The translations under genes and the position numbers were made by a program. From Alteromonas sp. C1M14 (GTDB lineage Bacteria > Pseudomonadota > Gammaproteobacteria > Enterobacterales > Alteromonadaceae): 64,000 nucleotides of DNA. The notes under the pieces are model-generated. The model ran no database searches. It saw only the letters and a list, made by a program, of their open reading frames with translations, and was not told the DNA's origin. Shown here piece by piece: positions 37,010-46,466 of the stretch. Positions within the stretch are counted from its first letter, which is position 1. The number at the start of each line of letters is the position of its first letter. The DNA lies in the NCBI RefSeq assembly GCF_018860965.1, contig NZ_JAHKQF010000011.1, forward strand, positions 1 through 64,000, written 5' to 3'.

Positions 37010-37717
37010 TTAACTGTCTACAGAGCCGCAGAACCGGTAGCCTTCACCGTGAATAGTAACAATCAATTCTTCATCACTAGGCTCAGACTCGAAGTGTTTA
37101 CGAATTCGGCGAATAGTCACGTCAACTGTACGGTCGTTTGGACGCAGTTCACGGCCTGTCATTTCCATAATGAGCTGCTCACGGGTAAGAATTTTGCCCG
37201 GATTGCTCAAGAACAAATGCAATGCACGAAACTCAGAGCGTGGTAAACGGAACTCTGTGTTACTCGGAGAAATGAGTGAGCGACTGTCGCCATCTAATGT
37301 CCAACCGTTGAAGCTAACGCGACTGGGTAAGTCGTCGTCTTCAGCAGAGTTAGTGGTACGGGCCAATAGGTTACGAGCACGTATGGTTAACTCACGAGGA
37401 TTAAACGGTTTTGTTAGGTAATCATCAGCACCAATTTCAAGGCCGAGGATTCGGTCAACGTCATTGTCGCGACCGGTAAGGAAAATTAAGCCCACGTTTT
37501 TACGGTCGCGAACTTCGCGAGCCAGTATAAGACCGTTTTTACCAGGCAGATTGATATCCATGATCACCAAATTTATCGCATGGTTCTCAAAAAAATCGTG
37601 CATTTGATTGCCATTTTCGGCCTCAAATACGCTATAGCCTTCAGCTTCAAACAAGCTCTTTAGTGTGGTACGTGTTACCACTTCATCTTCAACAATTAAT
37701 ATATTTGGCGTCTGCAT
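37010..37717 (-). CDS. arcA: Aerobic respiration response regulator ArcA
   Basis: 235-residue OmpR-family regulator. The N-terminus [12 protein letters not shown], phospho-acceptor Asp54 in [11 protein letters not shown], and the winged-helix end ([22 protein letters not shown]) closely match E. coli ArcA. It controls the switch between respiratory and fermentative genes. No arcB lies here; the histidine kinase next to it at 37848 lacks the ArcB phosphorelay domains. It could influence the lactate and alcohol genes, but no site was assigned. Confidence 0.95.
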   Translation of the reverse strand: MQTPNILIVEDEVVTRTTLKSLFEAEGYSVFEAENGNQMHDFFENHAINLVIMDINLPGKNGLILAREVRDRKNVGLIFLTGRDNDVDRILGLEIGADDYLTKPFNPRELTIRARNLLARTTNSAEDDDLPSRVSFNGWTLDGDSRSLISPSNTEFRLPRSEFRALHLFLSNPGKILTREQLIMEMTGRELRPNDRTVDVTIRRIRKHFESEPSDEELIVTIHGEGYRFCGSVDS

Positions 37718-37847
37718 GGTGTTTTACACTCTTTTACAATCGATTAAGCTAGCTTCTGACAAATTGTAATATTCGTAACCGTATTTTTAAAGACGTTACA
37801 GAATAACTTGTCTACGGTATAAGGATTTGTAGAAAAATTACAAGGGC

Positions 37848-39509
37848 TTATTCATTATTTAACGTTAAATTTCCTGAATCAGAGCTTTGAACAGGAAAAA
37901 CAATGACAAATTCGACACCTTTACCCTCTTCACTGGTCAGTGAAATGGTGCCATTAAGTGCCTGTGTTACCAGGTTATACACCAAATGCATGCCCAAACC
38001 GGAACCACCTTGCCCTCGTTTAGTGGTAACAAATGGGTCGAATATACGTTTTCGTATATCGTTGGGTATTCCCTTGCCATTATCTTTGTAAATTAGTTTC
38101 AATGTTGTTGGCGATTCCATCTGAGCCACAATATCGATTTCACCATGCTCCATGTCTTCAAAACCATGTATCACCGAATTCATGATAAGGTTTATTAGGA
38201 TCTGGTTAATTGGCCCAGCCTTAGATTCAACTTCCAGCGTTGGATCGCATTCTACTCGAATATTGTGCTGGAGTTTTTTCAGCCTTGGTCGTAATGACAG
38301 TAGTATCTCATTAACCAGTTGTGCAAAGCAAAATGTTCGGTTTGCTTCTGACGACTGATCCACGGCAACTTGTTTGAAACTGGATATTAACTCTGCGGCC
38401 CGGTTTAAGTTCCGGTAGATAATATTCAGGTTTTCCTGACTTTCACTAATGAACCGCGCCATTGTACTGGCTTTTAACGTTTTACTCTCGAATTCTTTTT
38501 GAATAATCGTCAGTCTGTCCAACATCATCGTTGAAGCAGTGACACCAAGGCCAATCGGTGTGTTTACTTCGTGGGCCACGCCGGCGACCATATCGCCTAA
38601 AGAGGCCATTTTTTCGTTCTGCACAATTTGACGTTGAAATTGATGTAGTTTTTCAAGGGTTTGGATAAGCTCTTGGTTGGCATCTTTAAGGGCTAGGGTA
38701 CGCTGATTAACCATGTCTTCTAACGATGCATTGAGCTTTCGATGTTGCTCTTCTGCCATCTTTTGTTTGTGCATATATTCTTGAATACGGTTTAGCATGA
38801 CATTTACCGCATCGCTAAGCACGGTCAGTTCAATAATGTTGGAGGGTTGAGTTCGCGATGAGTAATCTCTTTGGCGTGAAGTTAAGTTTAAAAAGTCAGC
38901 TAATTTTCGAATTGGGTAGGTGATAACGTTTTGAAATTTTAACGCGGCGATAAAACTGGCCGTTAGCACTAACAACGTCACCACGACATTTTGAATGATG
39001 GTTTGCATGGCCATTTTAGTATGGGCATCGGTGCTTGCTTGCAAGAAAATATAACCGGCGGTGGTGCCACGTTCATTTTCAATTGGACGAGAGACTTCTA
39101 TTTTATCGTCTATAACAACAGGCTGGAAAAAGCTGGCAATAGACTGGGCATGGGAGTTAGTGCGGGTTTCCCCTTCTTTTGTATAGCTGCTATGTAAGGT
39201 GAGCTCGTAGGGTGTCGTTTGTTTATAAATATGAACATTGAGAACCTGTGGCGCGGCACGTAAGCTTTTAAGCTTGCGATTTACCAGATGTTTGTTTGAA
39301 TCAGAATAGGGTTCGCTAAGATCTTCGCTAATAAAAGCGGCGACCATGTTTACGAGCATTTCCACTTCCTGCTTTTGCATAGCAGTGTAGTGATTCAACT
39401 GTGTATACGTTGAGTAACAAGCAGGCAGTATGGAGGCAAGGGCAGCAATCGACATGATTACCCACAGCAATAAGCTCTTAATCGATAGCTGCACAGCAGA
39501 TGTGGTCAT
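37848..39509 (-). CDS. Membrane sensor histidine kinase, unknown signal
   Basis: 553 residues: transmembrane helix (about 12-35), a periplasmic sensor domain of about 130 residues, a second transmembrane helix (about 175-195), HAMP, a coiled coil (about 245-300), a dimerisation helix with the phospho-acceptor His in VAGVAHEVNTPIG, and an ATPase domain with the N box (NLIMNSVIHGFED), G1 (DNGKGIP) and G2 (GGSGLGMHLV). No receiver or Hpt domain, so it is not ArcB. The HEVNTPIG pattern is shared with DctB-like and chemotaxis-like kinases. Its partner regulator is not adjacent unless it talks to ArcA, 130 bases away on the same strand, which is unproven. Confidence 0.85.
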   Translation of the reverse strand: MTTSAVQLSIKSLLLWVIMSIAALASILPACYSTYTQLNHYTAMQKQEVEMLVNMVAAFISEDLSEPYSDSNKHLVNRKLKSLRAAPQVLNVHIYKQTTPYELTLHSSYTKEGETRTNSHAQSIASFFQPVVIDDKIEVSRPIENERGTTAGYIFLQASTDAHTKMAMQTIIQNVVVTLLVLTASFIAALKFQNVITYPIRKLADFLNLTSRQRDYSSRTQPSNIIELTVLSDAVNVMLNRIQEYMHKQKMAEEQHRKLNASLEDMVNQRTLALKDANQELIQTLEKLHQFQRQIVQNEKMASLGDMVAGVAHEVNTPIGLGVTASTMMLDRLTIIQKEFESKTLKASTMARFISESQENLNIIYRNLNRAAELISSFKQVAVDQSSEANRTFCFAQLVNEILLSLRPRLKKLQHNIRVECDPTLEVESKAGPINQILINLIMNSVIHGFEDMEHGEIDIVAQMESPTTLKLIYKDNGKGIPNDIRKRIFDPFVTTKRGQGGSGLGMHLVYNLVTQALNGTISLTSEEGKGVEFVIVFPVQSSDSGNLTLNNE

Positions 39510-39605
39510 TATTATTTGTTCACGTTGTGCGCGTTTCTAGTATCAATAGTGGCTGATAAATAGACAAAAATAAAGCAGCTTTAACAATTAGCCTTTAATT
39601 CTGTC

Positions 39606-41030
39606 TTAAACCATTGTTCGATATAGCTGTAGGTAGGCTTTCGCCGCATCTTCCCATGTAAAACGGGTGGTCATGCCCCGTATTTGCATTTCTCGTAAAC
39701 CGACGGGATGTTCATAGTAAAAAAGTAAGGCTCTGCGCAGGCAACTAAGCAAAGCTGCTGGCGTTGGTTCATCAAAAACAAACCCGGTGGAATGGTGCTT
39801 ATCTGCAACCTGATCGATCACGGTGTCTTTCAATCCCCCTACGGCACGCACAATGGGTATAGTGCCGTACGCTAGGCTATACATTTGATTTAATCCACAC
39901 GGTTCAAATTGCGATGGCATGAGGAAAAAGTCGGCACCGGCTTCGACTAAGTGAGCATGTTGAATGCTAAATCCATTCACAAAGGCAAATTGTGAAGGGT
40001 GGTTTTGGGCAAATTCGTTGAGATCCATACAAACCGAAGGATCGCCCGTACCCACAATTACCATTTGCACGTTGTGATGCATCAACTCGTCGAGAATGGG
40101 CATGATATAACCGAAACCCTTTTGTTCGGTTAAACGGCAAACCATGCCAATTAGCGGTACGTCGGTATTGTCAGGAAGATCGCATTCACGCTGAAGGGCC
40201 TGCTTGCAGGCTTTTTTGTCGTGCAGCGAATCTTTGGTGTAGTTGATCGGGAGAAAATGGTCGTCTGCTGGATTCCACTGACCATAATCGCAGCCGTTAA
40301 GGATCCCCACTAAATCACGCTTGCGGGTGACGAGGCGTTCATGGAGACCATGGGAACCTAAATCTGTGAGTAGTTCTTTTGCGTAGTTTGGACTAACAGT
40401 GGTGATTTTTGTGGCGTACGCAATGCCTGTTTGAAGCATATTAATATAGCCACCGTGTACCTGAGACAAGATAGCTGGGTGATGACGCAAAAACGGAATA
40501 TCATCTAGCTTGTGTATGCCTTGAAAGGCGGCATTGTGAATCGTGAAAACGGTTTGGGTTTGTGCGAAATAGCCAGTTTGCTCATTGCGTAGCAAAAATG
40601 GCAAGATGGCGGTATGCCAGTCATGACAATGAATGATATCTGGCTGAATGCCCAAGTCTTGTAAAGCATGTAGCGCACTGCCACAGAAAAAACTGAAACG
40701 TTCTGCGTTGTCATCAAAAGCGTCGTATGTGTTGCTGTACAATCCGTCTCGGTGAAAATAATCGGGATAATCGATGAAATATATAGTGATATCATTCCAG
40801 CTGAGTTGTTTTACGCTGTAATGATAAACCTTGCCTTCGGCGAAGAGCGTTTGTTGTGGGCAGGCGTCAGCCAAGGCGTATTCTTCTGCTATCGCCTTGT
40901 AGTAAGGCATGATGATGGTAACGTCTTCTCCGGCGTCACGTAAAGCAAGAGGCAATGCTTTTCCCACATCTGCCAGGCCTCCCGTTTTTACCAGGTCTTC
41001 AACTTCTGAAATGGCGAAAACAATTTTCAC
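39606..41030 (-). CDS. glgA: Glycogen synthase (ADP-glucose)
   Basis: 474 residues, GT5 family, extending alpha-1,4-glucan from ADP-glucose. Seen: the ADP-glucose-binding KTGGLADVGKALP near residue 15, CHDWHTAILPF, and the C-terminal PSQFEPCGLNQMYSLAYGTIPIV active-site stretch with its catalytic Glu. Other glg genes are not adjacent, so it stands alone here. The start MKIVFAISEVEDLVKTGG is the family start. Confidence 0.94.
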   Translation of the reverse strand: MKIVFAISEVEDLVKTGGLADVGKALPLALRDAGEDVTIIMPYYKAIAEEYALADACPQQTLFAEGKVYHYSVKQLSWNDITIYFIDYPDYFHRDGLYSNTYDAFDDNAERFSFFCGSALHALQDLGIQPDIIHCHDWHTAILPFLLRNEQTGYFAQTQTVFTIHNAAFQGIHKLDDIPFLRHHPAILSQVHGGYINMLQTGIAYATKITTVSPNYAKELLTDLGSHGLHERLVTRKRDLVGILNGCDYGQWNPADDHFLPINYTKDSLHDKKACKQALQRECDLPDNTDVPLIGMVCRLTEQKGFGYIMPILDELMHHNVQMVIVGTGDPSVCMDLNEFAQNHPSQFAFVNGFSIQHAHLVEAGADFFLMPSQFEPCGLNQMYSLAYGTIPIVRAVGGLKDTVIDQVADKHHSTGFVFDEPTPAALLSCLRRALLFYYEHPVGLREMQIRGMTTRFTWEDAAKAYLQLYRTMV

Positions 41031-41137
41031 GTAGTTTCTCCTAACGGGCTTACCTAACTAAGCTGTTTTTACAAACCGCAGCTAGAGTGTCTGTGGCCGT
41101 GAGTGTATTAGACGTTATCACAAGGTAATAAATCTGC

Positions 41138-42226
41138 CTACGCAGAAACGCTTAAATACACAGAAAATTGACTGTTTTGCGCCACGGTATGAGTACTTGG
41201 AAAGACATCGGCAAGTAATCCCGGATAGGGCAGAAAGCGGTTCGCGACCAGTTGTACGGTGCCTTTAGAGGCAAGGCATTTTGCACTGTCTGCAATGAAG
41301 CGCCGGGTAATGGTGTAATCGGTTTTCACTCCAGTATGAAACGGCGGGTTCGTCACTATATGGGTAAACTTTTGTGACACACCGTGCAATCCATTGGCTG
41401 CGATTAAATTGGCAGACTGATTATTCGTGGCCAAGGTTTTGGCCGCGCAATACAAAGCAAGGGCACTGACGTCAAGCAAGGTAAGCTCAATATGAGGAAA
41501 ACGGCCTAATAAGCAGGAACCAATCACCCCTGCGCCACAGGCAAAATCCAGTACTTTACCGCGCATTCTGTGAGAGCATTTTTCTAGTAATAGCCGAGTA
41601 CCCTCGTCTAATTCTCCGTGGCTAAAAACACCCGGTAACGACACAACCTGCCAATTAAAGCCATCCACTTCAAATGCGGATTCATCCAGCCAATCGTCAA
41701 TATTAAAAGGTTGCGCTTTTGCATTAGGGGTAAGGGTAATGAGCGAACAATGGCGAGCCGAATCCACTTTGTGTGCAGTACCAATGTGGGAAATGGCTTT
41801 CCCTATGCTTTTGATGCCTCCTTTATTTTCTCCTACGATGTGTAAGCGCCCATCGTCAGACAAGGCCGCATGGGCCATAGAAATCAGCATAATCGCGTGG
41901 GCTTTAGATTTCGGCAGGTAAATGAGGATATCGGTGTAAGACTCCCCTTTTTTGATAAAGGGGCTAAACATATGGCGGTGCAAGCCGGCTTTTTGTTCGA
42001 TACAAAAGCCATTGGCTGCGCTACTGACGTCTCGACTATCAAATTCACAGCTTGGAATAACCCTGACGCTTTCAGAGAAAACATCAAAATATTGGTATAG
42101 AAACGTGACATCGAAGGTTGTTAATTCGTCACTGAAATAGGCATCAGCGGGATTAATAAACAACCATTTTCCGTTTTCAAATAAGTCTAGGTTTCTTTTT
42201 AGAAGTTGGCTTTGCGAGCTTAGCAT
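41138..42226 (-). CDS. rsmC: 16S rRNA m2G1207 methyltransferase RsmC
   Basis: 362 residues (E. coli 343). Tandem methyltransferase domains: an inactive N-terminal half (about 1-180) and a catalytic C-terminal half with VLDFACGAGVIGSCL (SAM loop) and the N-methylation motif NPPFHTG. Methylates G1207 in 30S subunits. The first ATG gives MLSSQSQLLKRNLDLFENG, which matches the family start. Monocistronic, upstream of glgA on the same strand. Confidence 0.88.
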   Translation of the reverse strand: MLSSQSQLLKRNLDLFENGKWLFINPADAYFSDELTTFDVTFLYQYFDVFSESVRVIPSCEFDSRDVSSAANGFCIEQKAGLHRHMFSPFIKKGESYTDILIYLPKSKAHAIMLISMAHAALSDDGRLHIVGENKGGIKSIGKAISHIGTAHKVDSARHCSLITLTPNAKAQPFNIDDWLDESAFEVDGFNWQVVSLPGVFSHGELDEGTRLLLEKCSHRMRGKVLDFACGAGVIGSCLLGRFPHIELTLLDVSALALYCAAKTLATNNQSANLIAANGLHGVSQKFTHIVTNPPFHTGVKTDYTITRRFIADSAKCLASKGTVQLVANRFLPYPGLLADVFPSTHTVAQNSQFSVYLSVSA

Positions 42227-42248
42227 TAAAACTATTCCGTTTTTTTTA

Positions 42249-42968
42249 TTATTCTGTACGTTGGTAAATGAGATCCCAAACGCCGTGTCCTAGTTTTTGT
42301 CCACGAACTTCAAATTTTGTTATTGGTCGGTATTCTGGCCGTGCAACATAGTTACCTTCTGGGGCGGTATTGGCAAAGCCTGGCGCGGTATTCATTACTT
42401 CCGCCATATATTCAGCATAAGGTTCCCAGTCGGTGGCCATATGAAACTTACCACCAATGGCCAGTTTTTCCCTAACCATTTGCGCAAAAGGCAATTGTAC
42501 AATACGACGTTTATGGTGGCGTTTTTTGTGCCAAGGATCAGGAAAATATAATTGCACTCTGGCGAGGCTTTGATCTGGCAGCATTTTCTTAAATACTTCT
42601 ACGGCATCGTATTCCATCACGCGTAAATTGGTGAGGCCACGTTCGCCGGCTTCTGATAAACAGGCGCCAACGCCTGGGCGATGCACTTCAATGCCAAAAA
42701 AATTGGTGTCTGGGTCGTTTTCTGCCATTTCTACCAATGACTTGCCCATGCCAAACCCAATTTCTAAGACGACCGGGGCTTTGCGACCAAACACTGCTTC
42801 CATGTCTAACGGGGCATCTTGAAACTCTACGCCCATTGTAGGCCAATGAGATTCTAGGGCCTTAGCCTGACCGTTTGTTAGCCGGCCTTCACGTTTCACA
42901 AAACTTCTAATTTTACTGATGTAAACACCAGCCGCTTCGGCTTCTTGCTGATTTTTAAACTGACCCAT
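42249..42968 (-). CDS. trmB: tRNA (guanine-46-N7)-methyltransferase TrmB
   Basis: 239 residues. The SAM-binding [16 protein letters not shown] and the TrmB signature [21 protein letters not shown] are intact, and the C-terminus carries [17 protein letters not shown]. It makes m7G46 in tRNA. It is 22 bases upstream of rsmC on the same strand, so the two RNA methyltransferases probably share a transcript. In E. coli trmB is linked to mutY and yggX, as here. Confidence 0.94.
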   Translation of the reverse strand: MGQFKNQQEAEAAGVYISKIRSFVKREGRLTNGQAKALESHWPTMGVEFQDAPLDMEAVFGRKAPVVLEIGFGMGKSLVEMAENDPDTNFFGIEVHRPGVGACLSEAGERGLTNLRVMEYDAVEVFKKMLPDQSLARVQLYFPDPWHKKRHHKRRIVQLPFAQMVREKLAIGGKFHMATDWEPYAEYMAEVMNTAPGFANTAPEGNYVARPEYRPITKFEVRGQKLGHGVWDLIYQRTE

Positions 42969-43137
42969 AACCTTGCCTGATGTTGCTTATCACATGATAT
43001 AAATAACGGCGCTTAAATGATGGCTTTTGCTAGCGTCACTATTGTCGGAATATACAGGTGCGGCATTATGCCCATTGGCAGCCCGAATGCAATAAAATGT
43101 GGTTAATAATACTGCAAATTTAACCTTTCTGCGGCCC

Positions 43138-43830
43138 TTACTGGTAAATGCGTTGTAAATACTGGCTTACCAATTCCGGTTGTTCTAACACGCACATGTG
43201 AGCGGATTGCTCGATGGTAAATAGATTACCTTTATTGAGGAGCTTCGCTGCCTCGCGTATTGCCTTGATGCTAACAAGCTGATCTTCATCACCCACAATA
43301 AAGTTAATGGGAAATGGGGCGTTAGACAAGGCTGTTATAAGAGAAGGGCGGGGCGTGGTGGCTTCGGTGTGAGCCAGCAGTGTTGCTGCGCCCAAATCTT
43401 TGCCCATGTCTCGCATAATATCGGCCACATGGGGGCTTTGCAAATGATCAGGATGAATAAAGCGGCGCAGATAGTCGGGTTTGTCGGGATGAAACTGCCC
43501 TTTTTTCAACATCGAGATTAACTGCTTGCGGCGTTGAACTTCATGCTGGTTTAAACCATGGGGGTCCCAACCAATAACGGTTAACGAGGCAACGTGCTCA
43601 GGATGTTCACAGGCCCATAATGCCGCGATATAGCCGCCCATGGAAAACCCGGTTAAGTGTACTTTTTCATCATCCAACACGCGGTCGCCGGTGAGAGCAA
43701 GCATATCGTTTTTGCTTGTTGCCCACTGAAGCGGAACGTAACGACGTTGAATATCAAGACGCTGCCAAATGGGAAGCCAGACACGCTCATCACATAAAGT
43801 ACCGGGTAAAAATAAACAAGGGTTCGACAC
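43138..43830 (-). CDS. Alpha/beta hydrolase of unknown substrate
   Basis: 230 residues. Nucleophile elbow GFSMGGY (catalytic Ser), acid in the IVGDEDQLV strand, and His in the SAHMCVLEQPE stretch complete the triad. N-terminal FLPGTLCDERVW forms the oxyanion region seen in BioH/MenH-like hydrolases. No lid domain. Divergent from mutY, 80 bases away. The substrate cannot be told. Confidence 0.75.
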   Translation of the reverse strand: MSNPCLFLPGTLCDERVWLPIWQRLDIQRRYVPLQWATSKNDMLALTGDRVLDDEKVHLTGFSMGGYIAALWACEHPEHVASLTVIGWDPHGLNQHEVQRRKQLISMLKKGQFHPDKPDYLRRFIHPDHLQSPHVADIMRDMGKDLGAATLLAHTEATTPRPSLITALSNAPFPINFIVGDEDQLVSIKAIREAAKLLNKGNLFTIEQSAHMCVLEQPELVSQYLQRIYQ

Positions 43831-43910
43831 GCTTACTCCACAACTGATGCTTCGAGAAAATCAACGCCATGTTATCATAGGAACCTTATACACTGATGTT
43901 AAAAGTAAAA

Positions 43911-44951
43911 ATGACAAAGCCTTTTTCCCAGCGTGTGCTTCGTTGGTTCGATGAACACGGTCGTAAGCACTTGCCATGGCAGCAAAACATTACCCATTAT
44001 GGTGTATGGGTGTCGGAGATCATGCTGCAGCAAACCCAGGTGACTGCGGTTATTCCCTACTACCAGCGGTTTATGAATAGCTTTCCTACCGTGGAAGCGT
44101 TAGCGGCAGCCTCACAAGATGAAGTGCTAGATCACTGGACGGGTTTAGGTTATTACGCCAGAGCTAGAAATTTACACAAAGCGGCTAATGTGATTGTGGA
44201 TAGTTACAACGGCGTTTTTCCTTCAACGCTGGATGAGGTGGTGGCATTGCCCGGTATCGGCCGTTCTACGGCTGGGGCGATATTATCCATTGCTGGCGGG
44301 CAGAATTTACCGATATTGGACGGCAACGTGAAACGGGTGTTGGCGCGGTACTATGCCGTTGAAGGCTGGCCGGGACAAAAGGCGGTGGAAAATCAACTTT
44401 GGATCTATGCGGAGCAAAATACCCCGGATAAACGGTGTCATCATTATACTCAGGCCATGATGGATTTAGGGGCGATGGTTTGTACCCGCAGTAAACCCCA
44501 TTGTGATCATTGTCCGTTGCAAAGTGAGTGCTTGGCTTATGCCCAAGGGCGGCAAAGCGAATTTCCGGGTAAGAAACCCAAAAAAGCTTTGCCGGTGAAA
44601 ACCACCACCATGATTGCGGTGTTACATCAGCAAAGTATTTTGATGACTCAGCGCCCACCAAGTGGTTTATGGGGCGGACTGTATGGCTTTTTGGAAACCG
44701 ATCTAGCGGTGGCAGACGCCATAGAAGGGCTACCTATTGAAGCGGCCGAGATAAAACCTTTAGCGCCCTTTCGGCATACCTTTAGTCATTTCCATTTAGA
44801 GATTAGCCCTTACCTAGTTATTGCAAAACAGCTTTTAAGCCGCCATGTGTTAGAAAGTCAGCAGCGTTGGTTCGAACTTGATGCGCCGCTGGGCGTAGGT
44901 ATTGCTGCACCGACGCAAAAAATTATCTCGCAGATCAAGCAAATCCTATAA
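43911..44951 (+). CDS. mutY: Adenine DNA glycosylase MutY
   Basis: 346 residues. Removes A opposite 8-oxoG. Seen: catalytic Glu in [10 protein letters not shown], helix-hairpin-helix [13 protein letters not shown], catalytic Asp in [13 protein letters not shown], the [4Fe-4S] cysteines [17 protein letters not shown], and a C-terminal MutT-like domain with [12 protein letters not shown]. The ATG at 43911 ([10 protein letters not shown]) fits the family; an ATG 15 bases earlier is possible. It is followed at 27 bases by yggX, as in E. coli. Confidence 0.94.
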   Translation: MTKPFSQRVLRWFDEHGRKHLPWQQNITHYGVWVSEIMLQQTQVTAVIPYYQRFMNSFPTVEALAAASQDEVLDHWTGLGYYARARNLHKAANVIVDSYNGVFPSTLDEVVALPGIGRSTAGAILSIAGGQNLPILDGNVKRVLARYYAVEGWPGQKAVENQLWIYAEQNTPDKRCHHYTQAMMDLGAMVCTRSKPHCDHCPLQSECLAYAQGRQSEFPGKKPKKALPVKTTTMIAVLHQQSILMTQRPPSGLWGGLYGFLETDLAVADAIEGLPIEAAEIKPLAPFRHTFSHFHLEISPYLVIAKQLLSRHVLESQQRWFELDAPLGVGIAAPTQKIISQIKQIL

Positions 44952-44978
44952 ACTGTGATCCTAAAAGAAGGAGGCACC

Positions 44979-45251
44979 ATGAGCAGACAAGTATTTTGTC
45001 AGCATCTTAAAAAAGACGCTGAAGGACTGGATTTTCAGTTATATCCTGGCGAATTGGGTAAACGTATTTACGACAATATATCTAAAGAAGCCTTTGCTGA
45101 ATGGCAAAAAAAGCAAACCATGCTAATTAATGAAAAAAAGCTGAATATGATGGCCCCCACAGACCGAAAGTTCTTGGAAGAGCAAATGGAAGCCTTTTTG
45201 TTTGACGGTGTAGAGCCGTCTATAGAAGGCTATGTTCCACCGCCAAAGTAG
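44979..45251 (+). CDS. yggX: YggX, Fe(II)-trafficking/oxidative-damage protection protein
   Basis: 90 residues (E. coli 91), starting [24 protein letters not shown]. The lone Cys at 7 is the conserved residue of the family, which protects iron-sulfur clusters from oxidants. AAGGAGG lies ahead of the ATG at 44979. Co-transcribed with mutY, itself an Fe-S enzyme. Confidence 0.94.
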   Translation: MSRQVFCQHLKKDAEGLDFQLYPGELGKRIYDNISKEAFAEWQKKQTMLINEKKLNMMAPTDRKFLEEQMEAFLFDGVEPSIEGYVPPPK

Positions 45252-45343
45252 CGATTTTGGCGTATGATTTCTGCGCAGATTGCCGTTTTTTCGATAAAAT
45301 TGAATAAAGTGTGTGCAGTTGAATAAAAAACCAAGAAAAATGG

Positions 45344-45372
45344 TTGACTTGTAACGCGTAAATCCGTTTAAT
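45344..45372 (+). promoter_or_regulatory. Sigma-70 promoter of the tRNA-Phe gene
   Basis: -35 TTGACT (45344-45349), 17-base spacer, -10 TTTAAT (45367-45372), each five of six consensus bases. A GC-rich discriminator (ACGCACCC) follows, as in stringently controlled tRNA promoters. Confidence 0.65.
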
Positions 45373-45424
45373 ACGCACCCACAGCGCAACAGGCACTAAA
45401 CGCCTTTATCGCTAAACAGATTTT

Positions 45425-45500
45425 GCCTCGATAGCTCAGTTGGTAGAGCAGCGGATTGAAAATCCGCGTGTCCCTGGTTCGATCCCGGGTCGAGGCACCA
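45425..45500 (+). tRNA. tRNA-Phe (GAA)
   Basis: A 76-base cloverleaf with CCA encoded. The acceptor stem GCCTCGA pairs with TCGAGGC; the D arm carries AGCTCAGTTGGTAGAGC; the anticodon loop is TTGAAAA with anticodon GAA; the T arm carries GGTTCGATC. A promoter and a terminator flank it, so it is a single-gene unit. Confidence 0.96.
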
Positions 45501-45513
45501 TTCTTACATCAAG

Positions 45514-45539
45514 CCCTGCAAGCAATTGCGGGGTTTTTT
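45514..45539 (+). terminator. Rho-independent terminator of tRNA-Phe
   Basis: CCCTGCAA (45514-45521), tetraloop GCAA, TTGCGGGG (45526-45533), then six T. An 8-base stem with one G-U pair. Confidence 0.9.
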
Positions 45540-45587
45540 GTATCTAGCGCCGCTACCACCATTTCCAAATACTAAACGCATTTATAA

Positions 45588-45788
45588 TGGATTTATCCAT
45601 CGCTCTTTGCCAGGTATCCCAAGCATTTAAGCAAAATCATGCAAATCATCCACCGTGCTATGGCCGCAGATATTGTGCAACGGCTGTATATTTGAAGAAG
45701 CAGGCTAAGACAGGCGCAGTGACTTACATTCAAAGATTCGGTAGCGTTTTGCACGCTAAGGTAGAAAGATTACTGCATAGGCGCTTCT
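45588..45788 (+). pseudogene. Frameshifted remnant of an IS91-type (Y2) transposase
   Basis: One frame from 45588 reads SLFARYPKHLSKIMQIIHRAM and then stops at 45693; the frame one base back continues KKQAKTGAVTYIQRFGSVL. Joined, they follow the conserved stretch of IS91-family transposases (LQIIHR... then TGAVTLIQRFGSALN...HFH), but the sequence ends before the HFH motif. It is a short internal fragment with at least one frameshift and no ends of the element. It lies right after a tRNA gene, a frequent insertion neighbourhood. Family assignment is from memory of the motif. Confidence 0.6.
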
Positions 45789-45887
45789 AAAACAGATGCG
45801 TTATTTTGAATAGACTATATTTGATTTAAAAAATCCTTTAAATTACTGCATATAGGAATGGAATTAACACTAAAAAAAGGAATAAAC

Positions 45888-46466
45888 GTGCAGATTTTTT
45901 TTGCAAGCAACTGGCTTTCACTTACGCTTTTAGCGATATTTATCATCGTCTTTTACTCTTGGTATGTATCTATCATTACAAAGCGAAATGCCGTAGAAGA
46001 AGCCTACTCTGGCATCGATGTTCAACTCAAAAAACGTACAGATCTAATACCCAATATATTAGCAATTGCGAAAAAGTACCTAGACCACGAAAAAACGTTG
46101 CTTGAGGAAATAACGCGCTTGCGAACTAACGTCATGAACGCATCGAATGAAAGTGGACAGCGTTTCAAGCTCGAAGGGCATTTAGAGCATGCGATGTCAG
46201 GCTTAATGGTTGCAGTAGAAAACTATCCTGAACTTAAATCTGATGCAGCAATGACTGAAGCACAAAGAACATATGCAGACGTCGAAGCACATATCTCTGC
46301 AGCAAGACGCAATTTCAACAGTGCTAATCGCGTGTTGAGAAACGCGACTCAGGTATTTCCCGGCAATATCATTGCCGCAATAGTTGGTGTAAAAAAGATA
46401 GCATTCTTTGAAATAGCCGAGACTGAAAGAGCCCCGGTTAGTGCATCTGATATGCTTGGTTCTTAG
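45888..46466 (+). CDS. LemA-family protein
   Basis: About 192 residues with an N-terminal membrane anchor (NWLSLTLLAIFIIVFYSW) and the LemA helical core (NAVEEAYSGIDVQLKKRTDLIPNI, then YPELKSDAAM, RRNFNSANRVLRN...FPGNIIA). LemA proteins are membrane-anchored, exposed to the cytoplasm or periplasm, with no settled biochemical role. The GTG at 45888 has AAGGA 7 bases upstream; an ATG at 45858 has poor spacing. It is immediately followed by a DUF3137 gene, its common partner. Confidence 0.88.
   Translation: MQIFFASNWLSLTLLAIFIIVFYSWYVSIITKRNAVEEAYSGIDVQLKKRTDLIPNILAIAKKYLDHEKTLLEEITRLRTNVMNASNESGQRFKLEGHLEHAMSGLMVAVENYPELKSDAAMTEAQRTYADVEAHISAARRNFNSANRVLRNATQVFPGNIIAAIVGVKKIAFFEIAETERAPVSASDMLGS

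Noticed and set aside
37848-39509. Histidine kinase next to arcA considered as ArcB
   Set aside because: It lacks the receiver and Hpt domains of the ArcB phosphorelay and has a large periplasmic sensor.
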